DNA of 9,687 nucleotides, taken from NCBI GenBank assembly GCA_019348475.1, contig JAHWJJ010000141.1:1-9687 (forward strand), given 5' to 3'. Positions 1 through 5,697 of this stretch are shown in pieces (the stretch's first letter is position 1; each line of letters begins with the position of its first letter). The DNA is from Gemmatimonadota bacterium. GTDB taxonomy: Bacteria > Gemmatimonadota > Gemmatimonadetes > Longimicrobiales > Longimicrobiaceae. The translations under genes and the position numbers were made by a program. The notes under the pieces are model-generated. The model saw only the letters and a program-made list of their open reading frames with translations, ran no database searches and was not told where the DNA came from.

Positions 1-649
1 GCTCCAGCAGCCGTCCGGGCCAGCCGTCGCCGCTGGCGGGGAGCGTCGCCAGCTCGCCGACCCGCCGCGCGGCGCCGGCGGCCTGCGCCGCCAGCAGCCG
101 CGCCGCCTCGCGCTCCCAGTCGCCGCGCGGGCGCTGCCCCGCCCCCGCCAGCCCCTGCCGCAGGCCGTCGTGCCGCCACTGCTCCAGGTCGTCCAGCCCG
201 GCCCGGACGCGCTCCTCGCGCTGCGCCGCGCGCTTCGCCTGCGCGGCGGGGTCCGGCGCGCGGTCGGCGTCGGGCGGGGGGGCGGCCTTTTCCGCCTTCT
301 TCTCCGCGCGCGCCTCGCGCATGGCCAGCCACTCGGCCACCCACGCGGGCTCCGCCTCCGCCTCGCCAACCAGCGCGGGCTGGGCGGCGTAGAGGAAGAG
401 GAGGCCCAGGCCGTGCTTGCAGGGGAACTTGCGGCTGGGGCAGCTGCAGCGGAACGCGGGCTCCGCCGCGTCCACGATCACCTGGTACGGCCTGGACCCG
501 CTCCCCTGGCACTCCCCCCACAGGGCGCGGGCGTCGCGGCCCAGCAGCACCCATTTGCGCGGGCTCGCCAGCCCCTGGCCCGCCCTGGCGGATGCGGGAT
601 CGGGCGCCATGGCGGCCACCTGGTCCACCGTCCACGCGGTCAGGGTCAT
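1..649 (-). CDS. SWIM zinc-finger family protein (C-terminus beyond window)
   Basis: This reading frame is open from an ATG at 649 to the left edge (216 codons visible) and has no stop, so the gene is partial. The decisive motif is a SWIM zinc finger, C68-x-C70-x6-C77-x-H79 (local sequence CSCPSRKFPCKHGLGLLFL), the CxCx(n)CxH zinc ligand set. N-terminal to it is a typical family lead-in with KW, LWGECQGSGSRPYQV and IVDA at about residues 33-63. C-terminal to it is a charged Ala/Glu/Lys linker, then W-x-D-L-like and DWEREAARLLAAQAAG segments that usually follow SWIM in this bacterial family. SWIM domains are thought to mediate DNA or protein binding; the exact role here is not known. In other bacteria such proteins often sit beside MoxR ATPase and vWA genes, but any such neighbours would be left of the window. 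No good ribosome binding site precedes the ATG; the start is chosen because homology-like sequence begins at MTLTAWTVDQVAAMAPD. Confidence 0.87.
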   Translation of the reverse strand, partial: MTLTAWTVDQVAAMAPDPASARAGQGLASPRKWVLLGRDARALWGECQGSGSRPYQVIVDAAEPAFRCSCPSRKFPCKHGLGLLFLYAAQPALVGEAEAEPAWVAEWLAMREARAEKKAEKAAPPPDADRAPDPAAQAKRAAQREERVRAGLDDLEQWRHDGLRQGLAGAGQRPRGDWEREAARLLAAQAAGAARRVGELATLPASGDGWPGRLLE

Positions 650-842
650 GCGGTGCGGAGCGCGGCGTGTGCGCGCGGCGAAGGGACGCTCAAGCGGGGA
701 CGACCAGGATGGGAATGACGTGGATTGCACCGGACGCGGGCCGGAGGGGAAAGCATGGCGCGGCGGGCTGGATTCCACAAGGCGCGGCGGGCGGCGTGAG
801 CGAGGGCGTGAGCGGCTGAAGCCGCCGCTGTGACTGCGGCAA

Positions 843-878
843 CCCTGTCTCCGCGCCGAGGCGCGGCACGGAACAGGG
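843..878. repeat. Hairpin repeat, family copy 1
   Basis: Outer arms ccctgt (843-848) and acaggg (873-878), and inner arms ccgcgcc (851-857) and ggcgcgg (860-866), form a stem with an asymmetric internal bulge. Read on the minus strand it begins gaagccctgttc and its far arm reads gagacaggg. Those are the same flanks, with a compensated C/T and G/A change, as the hairpin at 8461-8503 (gaagccccgttc ... gagacgggg). It may act as a transcription terminator or be a REP-like dispersed element; there is no T-tract. Confidence 0.5.
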
Positions 879-942
879 CTTCACCCGCTCGCGCGGGCAC
901 CGCGCTACGCGACCCGCAGGGGATACGGCGGCCGAACTCTGG

Positions 943-974
943 CAGCGGCGAAGTTCATTCGCTTCGGCGCGGAC
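943..974 (+). repeat. Dispersed intergenic repeat, copy A
   Basis: The 32-base stretch matches 2206-2236 with one single-base gap and about three substitutions. The shared blocks are cagcggcg, tcattcgct and cggcgcggac in the same order and spacing. Both copies are intergenic and lie on either side of the lrgAB operon. Function unknown. Confidence 0.55.
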
Positions 975-1035
975 TTCGTGTGTGTTGCGGCGCATTTGTC
1001 CATTCGCCGGTGCCCTCTCACCGCGCCCGCCCCTC

Positions 1036-1743
1036 TCACATCAGCCATCCCAGCCGTTCCAGCAGCGCCAGGACGAGCGGCGCCAGGACGGCGGTGAAGA
1101 CGCCCATCAGCCCGATGGCCAGGCCGCTGCTGGCGGCTTCCACCTCCCCCTCCTCCGCGGCGCGGGCGGTGCCCACGCCGTGCGCCGCCGCGCCCATCGC
1201 AAGGCCGAAGGCGGTCCGGCTGCGCACGCCCGCGGCGCGCAGCAGCGGCGGCCCGATCACCGCGCCCAGCACGCCGGTAAAGATCGCCACGACCGCGGAG
1301 AGCGCGGGAAGCCCGCCCACGCGCTCCGCGATGCCGATGGCGATCGGCGTCGTGACCGCGCGCGGCGCCAGGGAGCGCACCACCGGCCCGGACGCGCCGA
1401 GCAGGGCGGCCACCAGCGTGGCGGAGAGCGTGCCGATCGCCGCGCCGGCGAGCAGCGAGAGGAGCAACGCCCTGCCGCGGCGGCCGATCTCCTCCATCTG
1501 CCGCGCGAGCGGGAGCCCCAGCGCGACGACGGCGGGACCCAGGAAAAAGGTGAGGATGCGCCCGCCGCGGTCGTACTCCTCGTAATCGATCCCCAGCACC
1601 CTGAGCGCGGCGATCAGCACCATGATGGAGACGAGCACCGGGTGCAGCCAGACGGACTTCAGCCGCCGCTGCAGCCCCCGCGCGGCGGCGTAGACGGCGA
1701 GCGTGGCGGCGAGGGCGAGGAGCGCGGCCGCGGCGTCAGCCAC
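1036..1743 (-). CDS. lrgB: LrgB/CidB family membrane protein
   Basis: A 235-residue hydrophobic protein with the LrgB signature set: YDRGGRILTFFLGPAVVALGL at about 57-77 (family pattern of a Gly-rich entry, LGPA and VAL), APRAVTTPIAIGIAE at 126-140, GVLGAVIGPPLL at 157-168, and GLAMGAAAHGVGTARA at 180-195 followed by an acidic EEGEVE patch. Length and motif order fit a complete LrgB. The family works with LrgA/CidA in the inner membrane. It was first described as modulating murein hydrolase activity and lysis, and related pairs are now known to transport small organic acids such as pyruvate or glycolate. The sequence cannot tell which applies here. The start is a GTG at 1743 that overlaps the lrgA stop by 8 bases, with GGA at a suitable distance, implying translational coupling. 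No LytS/LytT-type regulator is visible nearby. Confidence 0.92.
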   Translation of the reverse strand: MADAAAALLALAATLAVYAAARGLQRRLKSVWLHPVLVSIMVLIAALRVLGIDYEEYDRGGRILTFFLGPAVVALGLPLARQMEEIGRRGRALLLSLLAGAAIGTLSATLVAALLGASGPVVRSLAPRAVTTPIAIGIAERVGGLPALSAVVAIFTGVLGAVIGPPLLRAAGVRSRTAFGLAMGAAAHGVGTARAAEEGEVEAASSGLAIGLMGVFTAVLAPLVLALLERLGWLM

Positions 1744-2113
1744 CGCGTTCCATCCGCTGCTGCATCCACCCCACCACCAGCAGCACCGCCACGGTGCTCG
1801 CCGCGCTCCCGGCGAGGATGGGGAGCCACTCGCGGCCCAGCAGTCCGGCGTACACCATCACCCCCACGCCCGCGGGGACGAAGAGCAGCGCCATGTTGCG
1901 GATGAGCAGTTCCGCCGCGGGCCGCACCGCGCGCTCCGGGATCCAGCGCATCCGCAGGCCGCGCGCCAGCATCAGCATCCCCGCCACGCTCCCTGGCAGC
2001 GGCAGCCGCAACGCCCGCGCGAAGGCATCCCCCATCCACAGAAAGGCGAGCAGGATCAGCAGGCCCAGCAGGTGATGGGCGGCGCGGCGAAGATCAGGTC
2101 TGTTGCCGATCAC
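1736..2113 (-). CDS. lrgA: LrgA/CidA family membrane protein
   Basis: First gene of the lrgAB operon. From the GTG at 2113 the product is 125 residues, the usual size of CidA/LrgA proteins. The frame stays open further upstream to 2332, but that extension is Arg/Ala-rich, unlike the family, and lies in repeat-containing DNA, so I place the start at 2113, ten codons before the first hydrophobic helix. Visible features: a first membrane segment at about 14-26, the conserved LPLPGSVAGMLML at 37-49, a short charged loop (RMRWIPERAVRPA) and the conserved FVPAGVGVM at 78-86, then two more hydrophobic stretches ending in a basic tail. The family is holin-like and partners with LrgB. Another start codon cannot be fully excluded because the ribosome binding site is poor. 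Confidence 0.88.
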   Translation of the reverse strand: MIGNRPDLRRAAHHLLGLLILLAFLWMGDAFARALRLPLPGSVAGMLMLARGLRMRWIPERAVRPAAELLIRNMALLFVPAGVGVMVYAGLLGREWLPILAGSAASTVAVLLVVGWMQQRMERGG

Positions 2114-2205
2114 ATCCGCTAACCGGTTCCATCGGATTCCGCCCGCGGGTGCGTGGCCGCGGTGCAGTCCCCGCAGGCGGCGCGCAGGCGGACTTCGCGA
2201 ATCTC

Positions 2206-2236
2206 CAGCGGCGGATTCATTCGCTCCGGCGCGGAC
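2206..2236 (+). repeat. Dispersed intergenic repeat, copy B
   Basis: Partner of the copy at 943-974, sharing cagcggcg, tcattcgct and cggcgcggac in order. In this copy the element is framed by gcgaat and attcgc, which can pair, so it may fold when transcribed. Confidence 0.55.
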
Positions 2237-2337
2237 GCGGGCGATTCGCGCATGCGATTCGGGACGGGGATCATCCCGCACAAGGTCGTCGCGCCGCCGC
2301 GCCGGGGCAAGCGCGGATCGGGCTGCGCACAAGACCC

Positions 2338-2366
2338 TTGATCGGAACCCATCCTGCTAGTAGACT
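2338..2366 (+). promoter_or_regulatory. Sigma-70-like promoter of the S41 peptidase gene
   Basis: TTGATC (2338-2343) and TAGACT (2361-2366) are separated by exactly 17 bases and each matches 4 of 6 consensus positions. The predicted transcription start falls near 2373, about 72 bases before the ATG at 2445. The -10 box lies inside the left half of the 2355-2388 palindrome. Confidence 0.5.
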
Positions 2367-2388
2367 AGCACGTGCTAGTCTACTAGCA
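2355..2388. promoter_or_regulatory. 34-bp perfect nested palindrome, probable double operator
   Basis: The whole stretch is its own reverse complement with 17-base arms about the centre at 2371/2372. It is also two adjacent 16-bp sites, 2355-2370 and 2373-2388, each of the form TGCTAGT-N2-ACTAGCA, joined by CG. It contains four CTAG tetranucleotides. It is strikingly AT-richer than its surroundings and covers the -10 box and predicted start of the peptidase promoter. This is the geometry expected for a repressor binding as two dimers on neighbouring helical faces. Winged-helix regulators of the BlaI/MecI/CopY or PadR type bind inverted repeats of this size, but no regulator gene is in the window, so the protein is unknown. 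A terminator is unlikely since there is no T-tract and no gene upstream in the same direction. Confidence 0.75.
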
Positions 2389-2444
2389 TGCCTTGCGCCG
2401 GGGCCCGGCGACGGGCGTGCGTCTCTCCTGCTCCGGATGAACCG

Positions 2445-4181
2445 ATGCCGATCAAGCTCATCGTCCTCGCCGTCCTCCTCGCCTGCCCGTGCGTCGCTGG
2501 CGCGCAGTGGTACGATCCCGCCTCGGGGCAGAGCCCGATGGTGCTGATGGCGGGGCCGGCGGACGGGGTGGCCTACTACGAGATGCTGGAGCGGGCGCGG
2601 GCGCTGAGCCAGGAGCGCCGGTTCGCCGAGGCGGAGCCGCTGCTGGACCAGCTGGTCCGCGACTATCCGCGCGACCCGGAAACCTGGACCATGCTGGGCC
2701 GCGCCCGCTACCGCCTCGGCAAGTTCCGCGAGGCCGCCGAGGCCTGGGAGCGGGCCGGCCCGCTGATCGGCTGGGACCTGGAGCACGCGAACGGCTACCG
2801 CGTGGCGCTGGCCCTGGCGGCGGCGGGGGACCGGAGCGGCGCGCTGGACTGGCTGCGCCGCATGATCTTCGAGCGGCACGGCATCTTTCGCCGCAGCCTG
2901 GAGGAGTGGCCGGAGTTCGCCGTCCTCAAGGATGACCCGGAGTTCCAGGAGATCATCTACCGGGTGAACACCGACGGGTGGACGCGCGACCAGGGGTGGG
3001 CGTACGACCTCGACTTCCTGTACGACGAGCTCAAGCGCGTAAACCCGGACTACCGCGACCGGCCGCTCCCGGCGGAGGTGACGCGCCGGTACCAGGCGCT
3101 CAAGCGGGACATCCCCCGGCTCTCCGACGAAGAGATCTTCGTGGGGATGGAGCGCATGCTGGCGCCGCTGCACCAGGGGCACATCGCGCTCTGGGGGCCG
3201 CCGGGGAACCGGTACCTGCCGGCGCGGCTGTACGCGTTTCCCGAGGGGCTCTTCATCATCGAATCCCCGGACCCGGCGCTGGTGGGCGCGCGCATCGTCG
3301 CGTTCGGCGATACGCCGGCCGAGGAGGCGATGCGGCTGCTGGCCGAGCGGGGCAGCGTGGACGGCGACATGCAGCACCTTTGGGGCGTGTCGAGGCTGGC
3401 CGAAACCGCGTACCTCAGGGGGCTGGGCCTGATCCCGTCGGTGGATTCGGTGCCTCTGACGCTGCAGTCGCGGGATGGGCGCACGCGCACGGTGCGCGTG
3501 GCGACGAGCGCCACCGCGCCGGAGGGGCGGCAGGACCGGCTGGCGCCCCCGCCCGGCGTGGCGCCGCCCCTGTTCCTGCGCGACATCGTCGTCACGCAGA
3601 AGCACTGGGAAACGCCCCTGCCGGAGCACGACGCGCTGTACGTGCAGGTGAACAACCTGGTGAACGAGCAGAACGAGACGCTGGCGCAGTTCGGCCGCCG
3701 CCTCTGGACGGTGATCGATTCGGTGCGTCCCCGGAACCTGATCCTGGACCTGCGCCACAACAACGGCGGCACCACGCAGCTGTATCCCGAGCTGCTGCGC
3801 ACCCTCGTCGCCTTCAGCCGGACCGCCGGGAACCAGGTGTACGTGCTGATCGGGCGCCGCAGCTTCTCGGCGACGGGGAACTTCGTCACCGACCTGGAGC
3901 GGCTGGTGGATCCCATCTTCGTGGGCGAGGCCACCAGCGAGTGCTGCAACCTGTACGGCGACCCCACGCGGGTGGTCCTGCCGTACAGCGGAACGCAGGG
4001 GGAGCTTACGGCGGTCAAGTGGCAGCTCAGCACCCCCTCCGACCGCCGCCGGGAAATGAGCCCGGAGGTGCCGGTGCAGCTGACCGCCGCCGCCTACTTC
4101 GCGGGCCAGGATCCCGCCATGGAAGCCGTCTTCCGGATGATCGCCGCCCGCGCCGGCCCGGCGGGCGCGGCGCCCAGGTAG
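2445..4181 (+). CDS. Secreted TPR and S41 (tricorn-like) peptidase family protein
   Basis: The 578-residue product begins with a signal peptide, MPIKLIVLAVLLACPCVAGA, with likely cleavage after AGA at residue 20; LLAC at 11-14 also fits a loose lipobox. I prefer the ATG at 2445 over the in-frame ATG at 2388 because the former begins the signal sequence and the latter overlaps the palindrome. Residues about 45-141 form TPR-like helix pairs (RFAEAEPLLDQLV, PETWTMLGRARYRLGKF). A helical segment follows, then the start of the peptidase core with LHQGHIALWG, whose H246 aligns with the tricorn catalytic His. Next come a PDZ-like stretch (about 262-365) and the S41 core: LILDLRHNNGG (432-442) and GRRSFSATGN with candidate nucleophile S475. 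The CtpA-type lysine is missing (VGEATSE instead of a GKGT-like motif), and E495 or E499 may be the acidic residue, as in tricorn. Likely a periplasmic or exported peptidase; the substrate is unknown. It appears to be transcribed alone under the palindrome-covered promoter. Confidence 0.85.
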   Translation: MPIKLIVLAVLLACPCVAGAQWYDPASGQSPMVLMAGPADGVAYYEMLERARALSQERRFAEAEPLLDQLVRDYPRDPETWTMLGRARYRLGKFREAAEAWERAGPLIGWDLEHANGYRVALALAAAGDRSGALDWLRRMIFERHGIFRRSLEEWPEFAVLKDDPEFQEIIYRVNTDGWTRDQGWAYDLDFLYDELKRVNPDYRDRPLPAEVTRRYQALKRDIPRLSDEEIFVGMERMLAPLHQGHIALWGPPGNRYLPARLYAFPEGLFIIESPDPALVGARIVAFGDTPAEEAMRLLAERGSVDGDMQHLWGVSRLAETAYLRGLGLIPSVDSVPLTLQSRDGRTRTVRVATSATAPEGRQDRLAPPPGVAPPLFLRDIVVTQKHWETPLPEHDALYVQVNNLVNEQNETLAQFGRRLWTVIDSVRPRNLILDLRHNNGGTTQLYPELLRTLVAFSRTAGNQVYVLIGRRSFSATGNFVTDLERLVDPIFVGEATSECCNLYGDPTRVVLPYSGTQGELTAVKWQLSTPSDRRREMSPEVPVQLTAAAYFAGQDPAMEAVFRMIAARAGPAGAAPR

Positions 4182-4206
4182 CGGACCGCGCCCGTTCAGG
4201 GTAGTC

Positions 4207-4235
4207 TTGCCACCTCCGGCCCCACCCGGTGTACG
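4207..4235 (+). promoter_or_regulatory. Weak candidate promoter for the phosphotransferase gene
   Basis: TTGCCA (4207-4212) and TGTACG (4230-4235) are 17 bases apart, in the 118-bp gap after the peptidase stop. The -35 is fair and the -10 matches only 3 of 6. The alternative is read-through from the peptidase gene, since no terminator is visible between them. Confidence 0.22.
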
Positions 4236-4299
4236 GGGCGCGGACCGGCGCGGCCGTTGCCGGCCGCGCACCCGTGAACCGCGTCCCCTTCCAGCGCCC

Positions 4300-5235
4300 A
4301 TGCCCCTGCCGGAATCCCTGGTCGCCGCGGCCATCCGCCACGCCCGCGGCGACGCGCCCGCGCTGGTGCCCGTGCACCGCTCAGAGTGCACCGCGCACAG
4401 CAACGACCGCGTGCAGATCCGCTTTTCCGACGGCCGCACGCTGGTGGTGAAGCGGGCCCGGCACCGGTGGGCGGCCCCGCGCTTCAGCGTGTCGCGCCGC
4501 GCGTGCGAGATCATCGCGCGGCGAACGGGGATCGTCGCGCCGCGGCCGCTGCCGCTCCCCGCGCCCCCGGACGGGATGCCGGCGGAGGCGTACTGGCGCA
4601 TCGACCGGCCCACGCTGGCCGACGTGTGGCCGCAGCTGCGCGCCGGGGAGCGCGTCTGGGCGCTGCGCCACTGGGGGCGGCTGGCGGCGCGGCTGCACGG
4701 CATCCGCTTTCCCGCGCACGGCTCACTGCTGCAGGGCGGCACGCAGCCGCTGTCCGGCTACCTGCGCGAGGACCTGGGGCAGCGGCTGCTCCCCGCCGTC
4801 CGCGCGCACTGGCCGCAGGGCGTAGCGCTGGTGGAGCGGCTGCTGGAGCGGACCGACGGGGTGGCGGCGCGGGCGGACGCGGGCGGGGTGCTGGTGCACA
4901 ACGACCTGCACATGCAGAACGTGCTGTGCGAGCGCCGCAAGCACAGCGCCCGCAGCGTGGGGGTGCTGGACCTGGAGGCCGCGATCGCCGGGCCGCCTGA
5001 GGCGGAGCTGGCGCAGATGGAGGTGCTGCACGGCCCGCTGTTCGGAAAGGAGCTGCCGCAGGGGTGGATGGACGAGGTGATGCGCGGGTACGGGCGCGCC
5101 ACGGACCCGGTGCTGCGCGCGTTCTTTCGCGCGGTGCACCTGCTGAACATGGGCTTTCATGCCGCCTTCGTGGGATGGCACGATCACGCCGCCGACGTCC
5201 TGCGCCTGGCCCAGGCGCAGGATGAGCACGCCTGA
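4300..5235 (+). CDS. APH-family (aminoglycoside phosphotransferase-like) kinase
   Basis: A 311-residue protein with the small-molecule kinase fold of the APH/choline kinase superfamily. The N-lobe has RTLVVKRAR with candidate ATP-binding K51. The catalytic loop is VLVHNDLHMQNVL, giving H200-N-D202-L-H204-x2-N207, the Brenner-type HxDxxxxN motif with D202 as catalytic base. The metal-binding segment is VLDLEAAIAGPPEAELAQM, with D224 in place of the DFG Asp. The start at 4300 (MPLPESLVAAAIRHARG) is preferred; a TTG at 4207 in the same frame would add a Pro/Arg-rich stretch unlike the family. No clear ribosome binding site precedes it. The substrate is not readable from the sequence: relatives phosphorylate aminoglycosides, choline, homoserine, methylthioribose, fructosamine or proteins. 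Nothing in the neighbourhood argues specifically for antibiotic resistance. Confidence 0.85.
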   Translation: MPLPESLVAAAIRHARGDAPALVPVHRSECTAHSNDRVQIRFSDGRTLVVKRARHRWAAPRFSVSRRACEIIARRTGIVAPRPLPLPAPPDGMPAEAYWRIDRPTLADVWPQLRAGERVWALRHWGRLAARLHGIRFPAHGSLLQGGTQPLSGYLREDLGQRLLPAVRAHWPQGVALVERLLERTDGVAARADAGGVLVHNDLHMQNVLCERRKHSARSVGVLDLEAAIAGPPEAELAQMEVLHGPLFGKELPQGWMDEVMRGYGRATDPVLRAFFRAVHLLNMGFHAAFVGWHDHAADVLRLAQAQDEHA

Positions 5236-5697
5236 CCCCCGCCCGCCGGTGACTTTCTGATCGTCCGCGCCGACTGAGGAATCTACTCACCGTGCTGGTG
5301 CCCGGCTTTCCGGCGGACCCCACCCGCCGGGCGCATCCATTCAGCCGCGCCTCCGGCCGCTCGCCATGGTTTCCTGGAAATCCCGCGTCACGGCCCCCGC
5401 GCCGCCTTGTTCCGGTGCACCCGCCGCGTCGCGCCGCGCGCCGACCGCACCGTTCCGGTGCACGGCTGCCGGTGCGCGGCGGGGCCGGGCCGAGTCTTCC
5501 CGCCGCCGCATCTTTCGCGTTCCCAACGCGATGCAGATCCGCCGTCCCGCCCTGCCGGGCCGGGCCTGCCACTTGCCTTTCCGGGGCGTGCCTCCGCCGC
5601 ATCGCTGACCCCGCGGCGGGGACGGCGTCCTGCGCCGCCGCTCCCTTCCCGCGGCGGCGCGGCGCCCGAGATCCACACCCCCCCCGGAGCATCGTCA
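5236..5697. other. 462-bp gap without a convincing gene
   Basis: Several frames are open on both strands, but their translations are low-complexity Arg/Ala/Pro strings typical of GC-rich non-coding DNA. A 12-base direct repeat, gttccggtgcac, occurs at 5409-5420 and 5452-5463; the second copy overlaps a small hairpin, gcaccg-ttc-cggtgc. The region should contain the promoter for the FG-GAP gene and possibly a long 5' leader. I saw no strong -35/-10 pair or riboswitch. Confidence 0.5.
5686..5689 (+). promoter_or_regulatory. Shine-Dalgarno site fixing the FG-GAP lipoprotein start
   Basis: GGAG lies 8 bases before the ATG at 5698. The frame is open far upstream to 5407, but this site and the lipoprotein signal immediately downstream decide for 5698. 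Confidence 0.6.

Larger units (their letters stand above)
650..1035. other. Intergenic region with hairpin and dispersed repeat, no gene
   Basis: No frame here resembles a protein; the open frames are GC-driven. The stretch holds a small inverted repeat (gcggct/agccgc, 812-825), a larger hairpin at 843-878 and one copy of a dispersed element at 943-974, all annotated separately. It lies between the starts of the SWIM gene (reading left) and the end of lrgB (reading left), so it should contain the SWIM promoter and the lrgAB terminator. I could not identify a convincing -35/-10 pair for the SWIM gene. Confidence 0.6.
2114..2444. other. Divergent intergenic region between lrgA and the S41 peptidase gene
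   Basis: This 331-bp gap separates genes reading away from each other, so it should hold promoters for both. On the plus side it contains the promoter and palindrome described separately. On the lrgA side it contains dispersed repeat copy B (2206-2236), short inverted repeats gcgaat/attcgc (2197-2202 and 2219-2224) and the small odd palindrome gggatcatccc. A 77-codon minus-strand frame (2119-2352) lies here but looks non-coding. No clear minus-strand -35/-10 pair was found. Confidence 0.6.

Noticed and set aside
2114..2332. N-terminal extension of lrgA to an upstream start at 2332
   Set aside because: The 73 extra residues are Arg/Ala-rich and unlike LrgA/CidA proteins; the GTG at 2113 gives the normal family length.
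2119..2352. A 77-codon minus-strand frame upstream of lrgA
   Set aside because: It crosses the dispersed repeat, has no ribosome binding site or recognisable domain, and its end is close to the lrgA start only by chance. A small peptide cannot be fully excluded.
2388..2444. In-frame ATG at 2388 as start of the S41 peptidase
   Set aside because: It would put 19 basic residues before the signal peptide and overlaps the operator palindrome with no room for a ribosome binding site downstream of the predicted transcript start.
2271..4742. An 823-codon open frame on the minus strand
   Set aside because: It lies opposite the S41 peptidase and phosphotransferase genes, its translation is Arg/Pro/His/Val low-complexity with no motif, and it is the antisense shadow expected from strong third-position GC.
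5366..5608. An 80-codon plus-strand frame in the gap before the FG-GAP gene
   Set aside because: Translation is Pro/Ala/Arg low complexity with no domain and no ribosome binding site.
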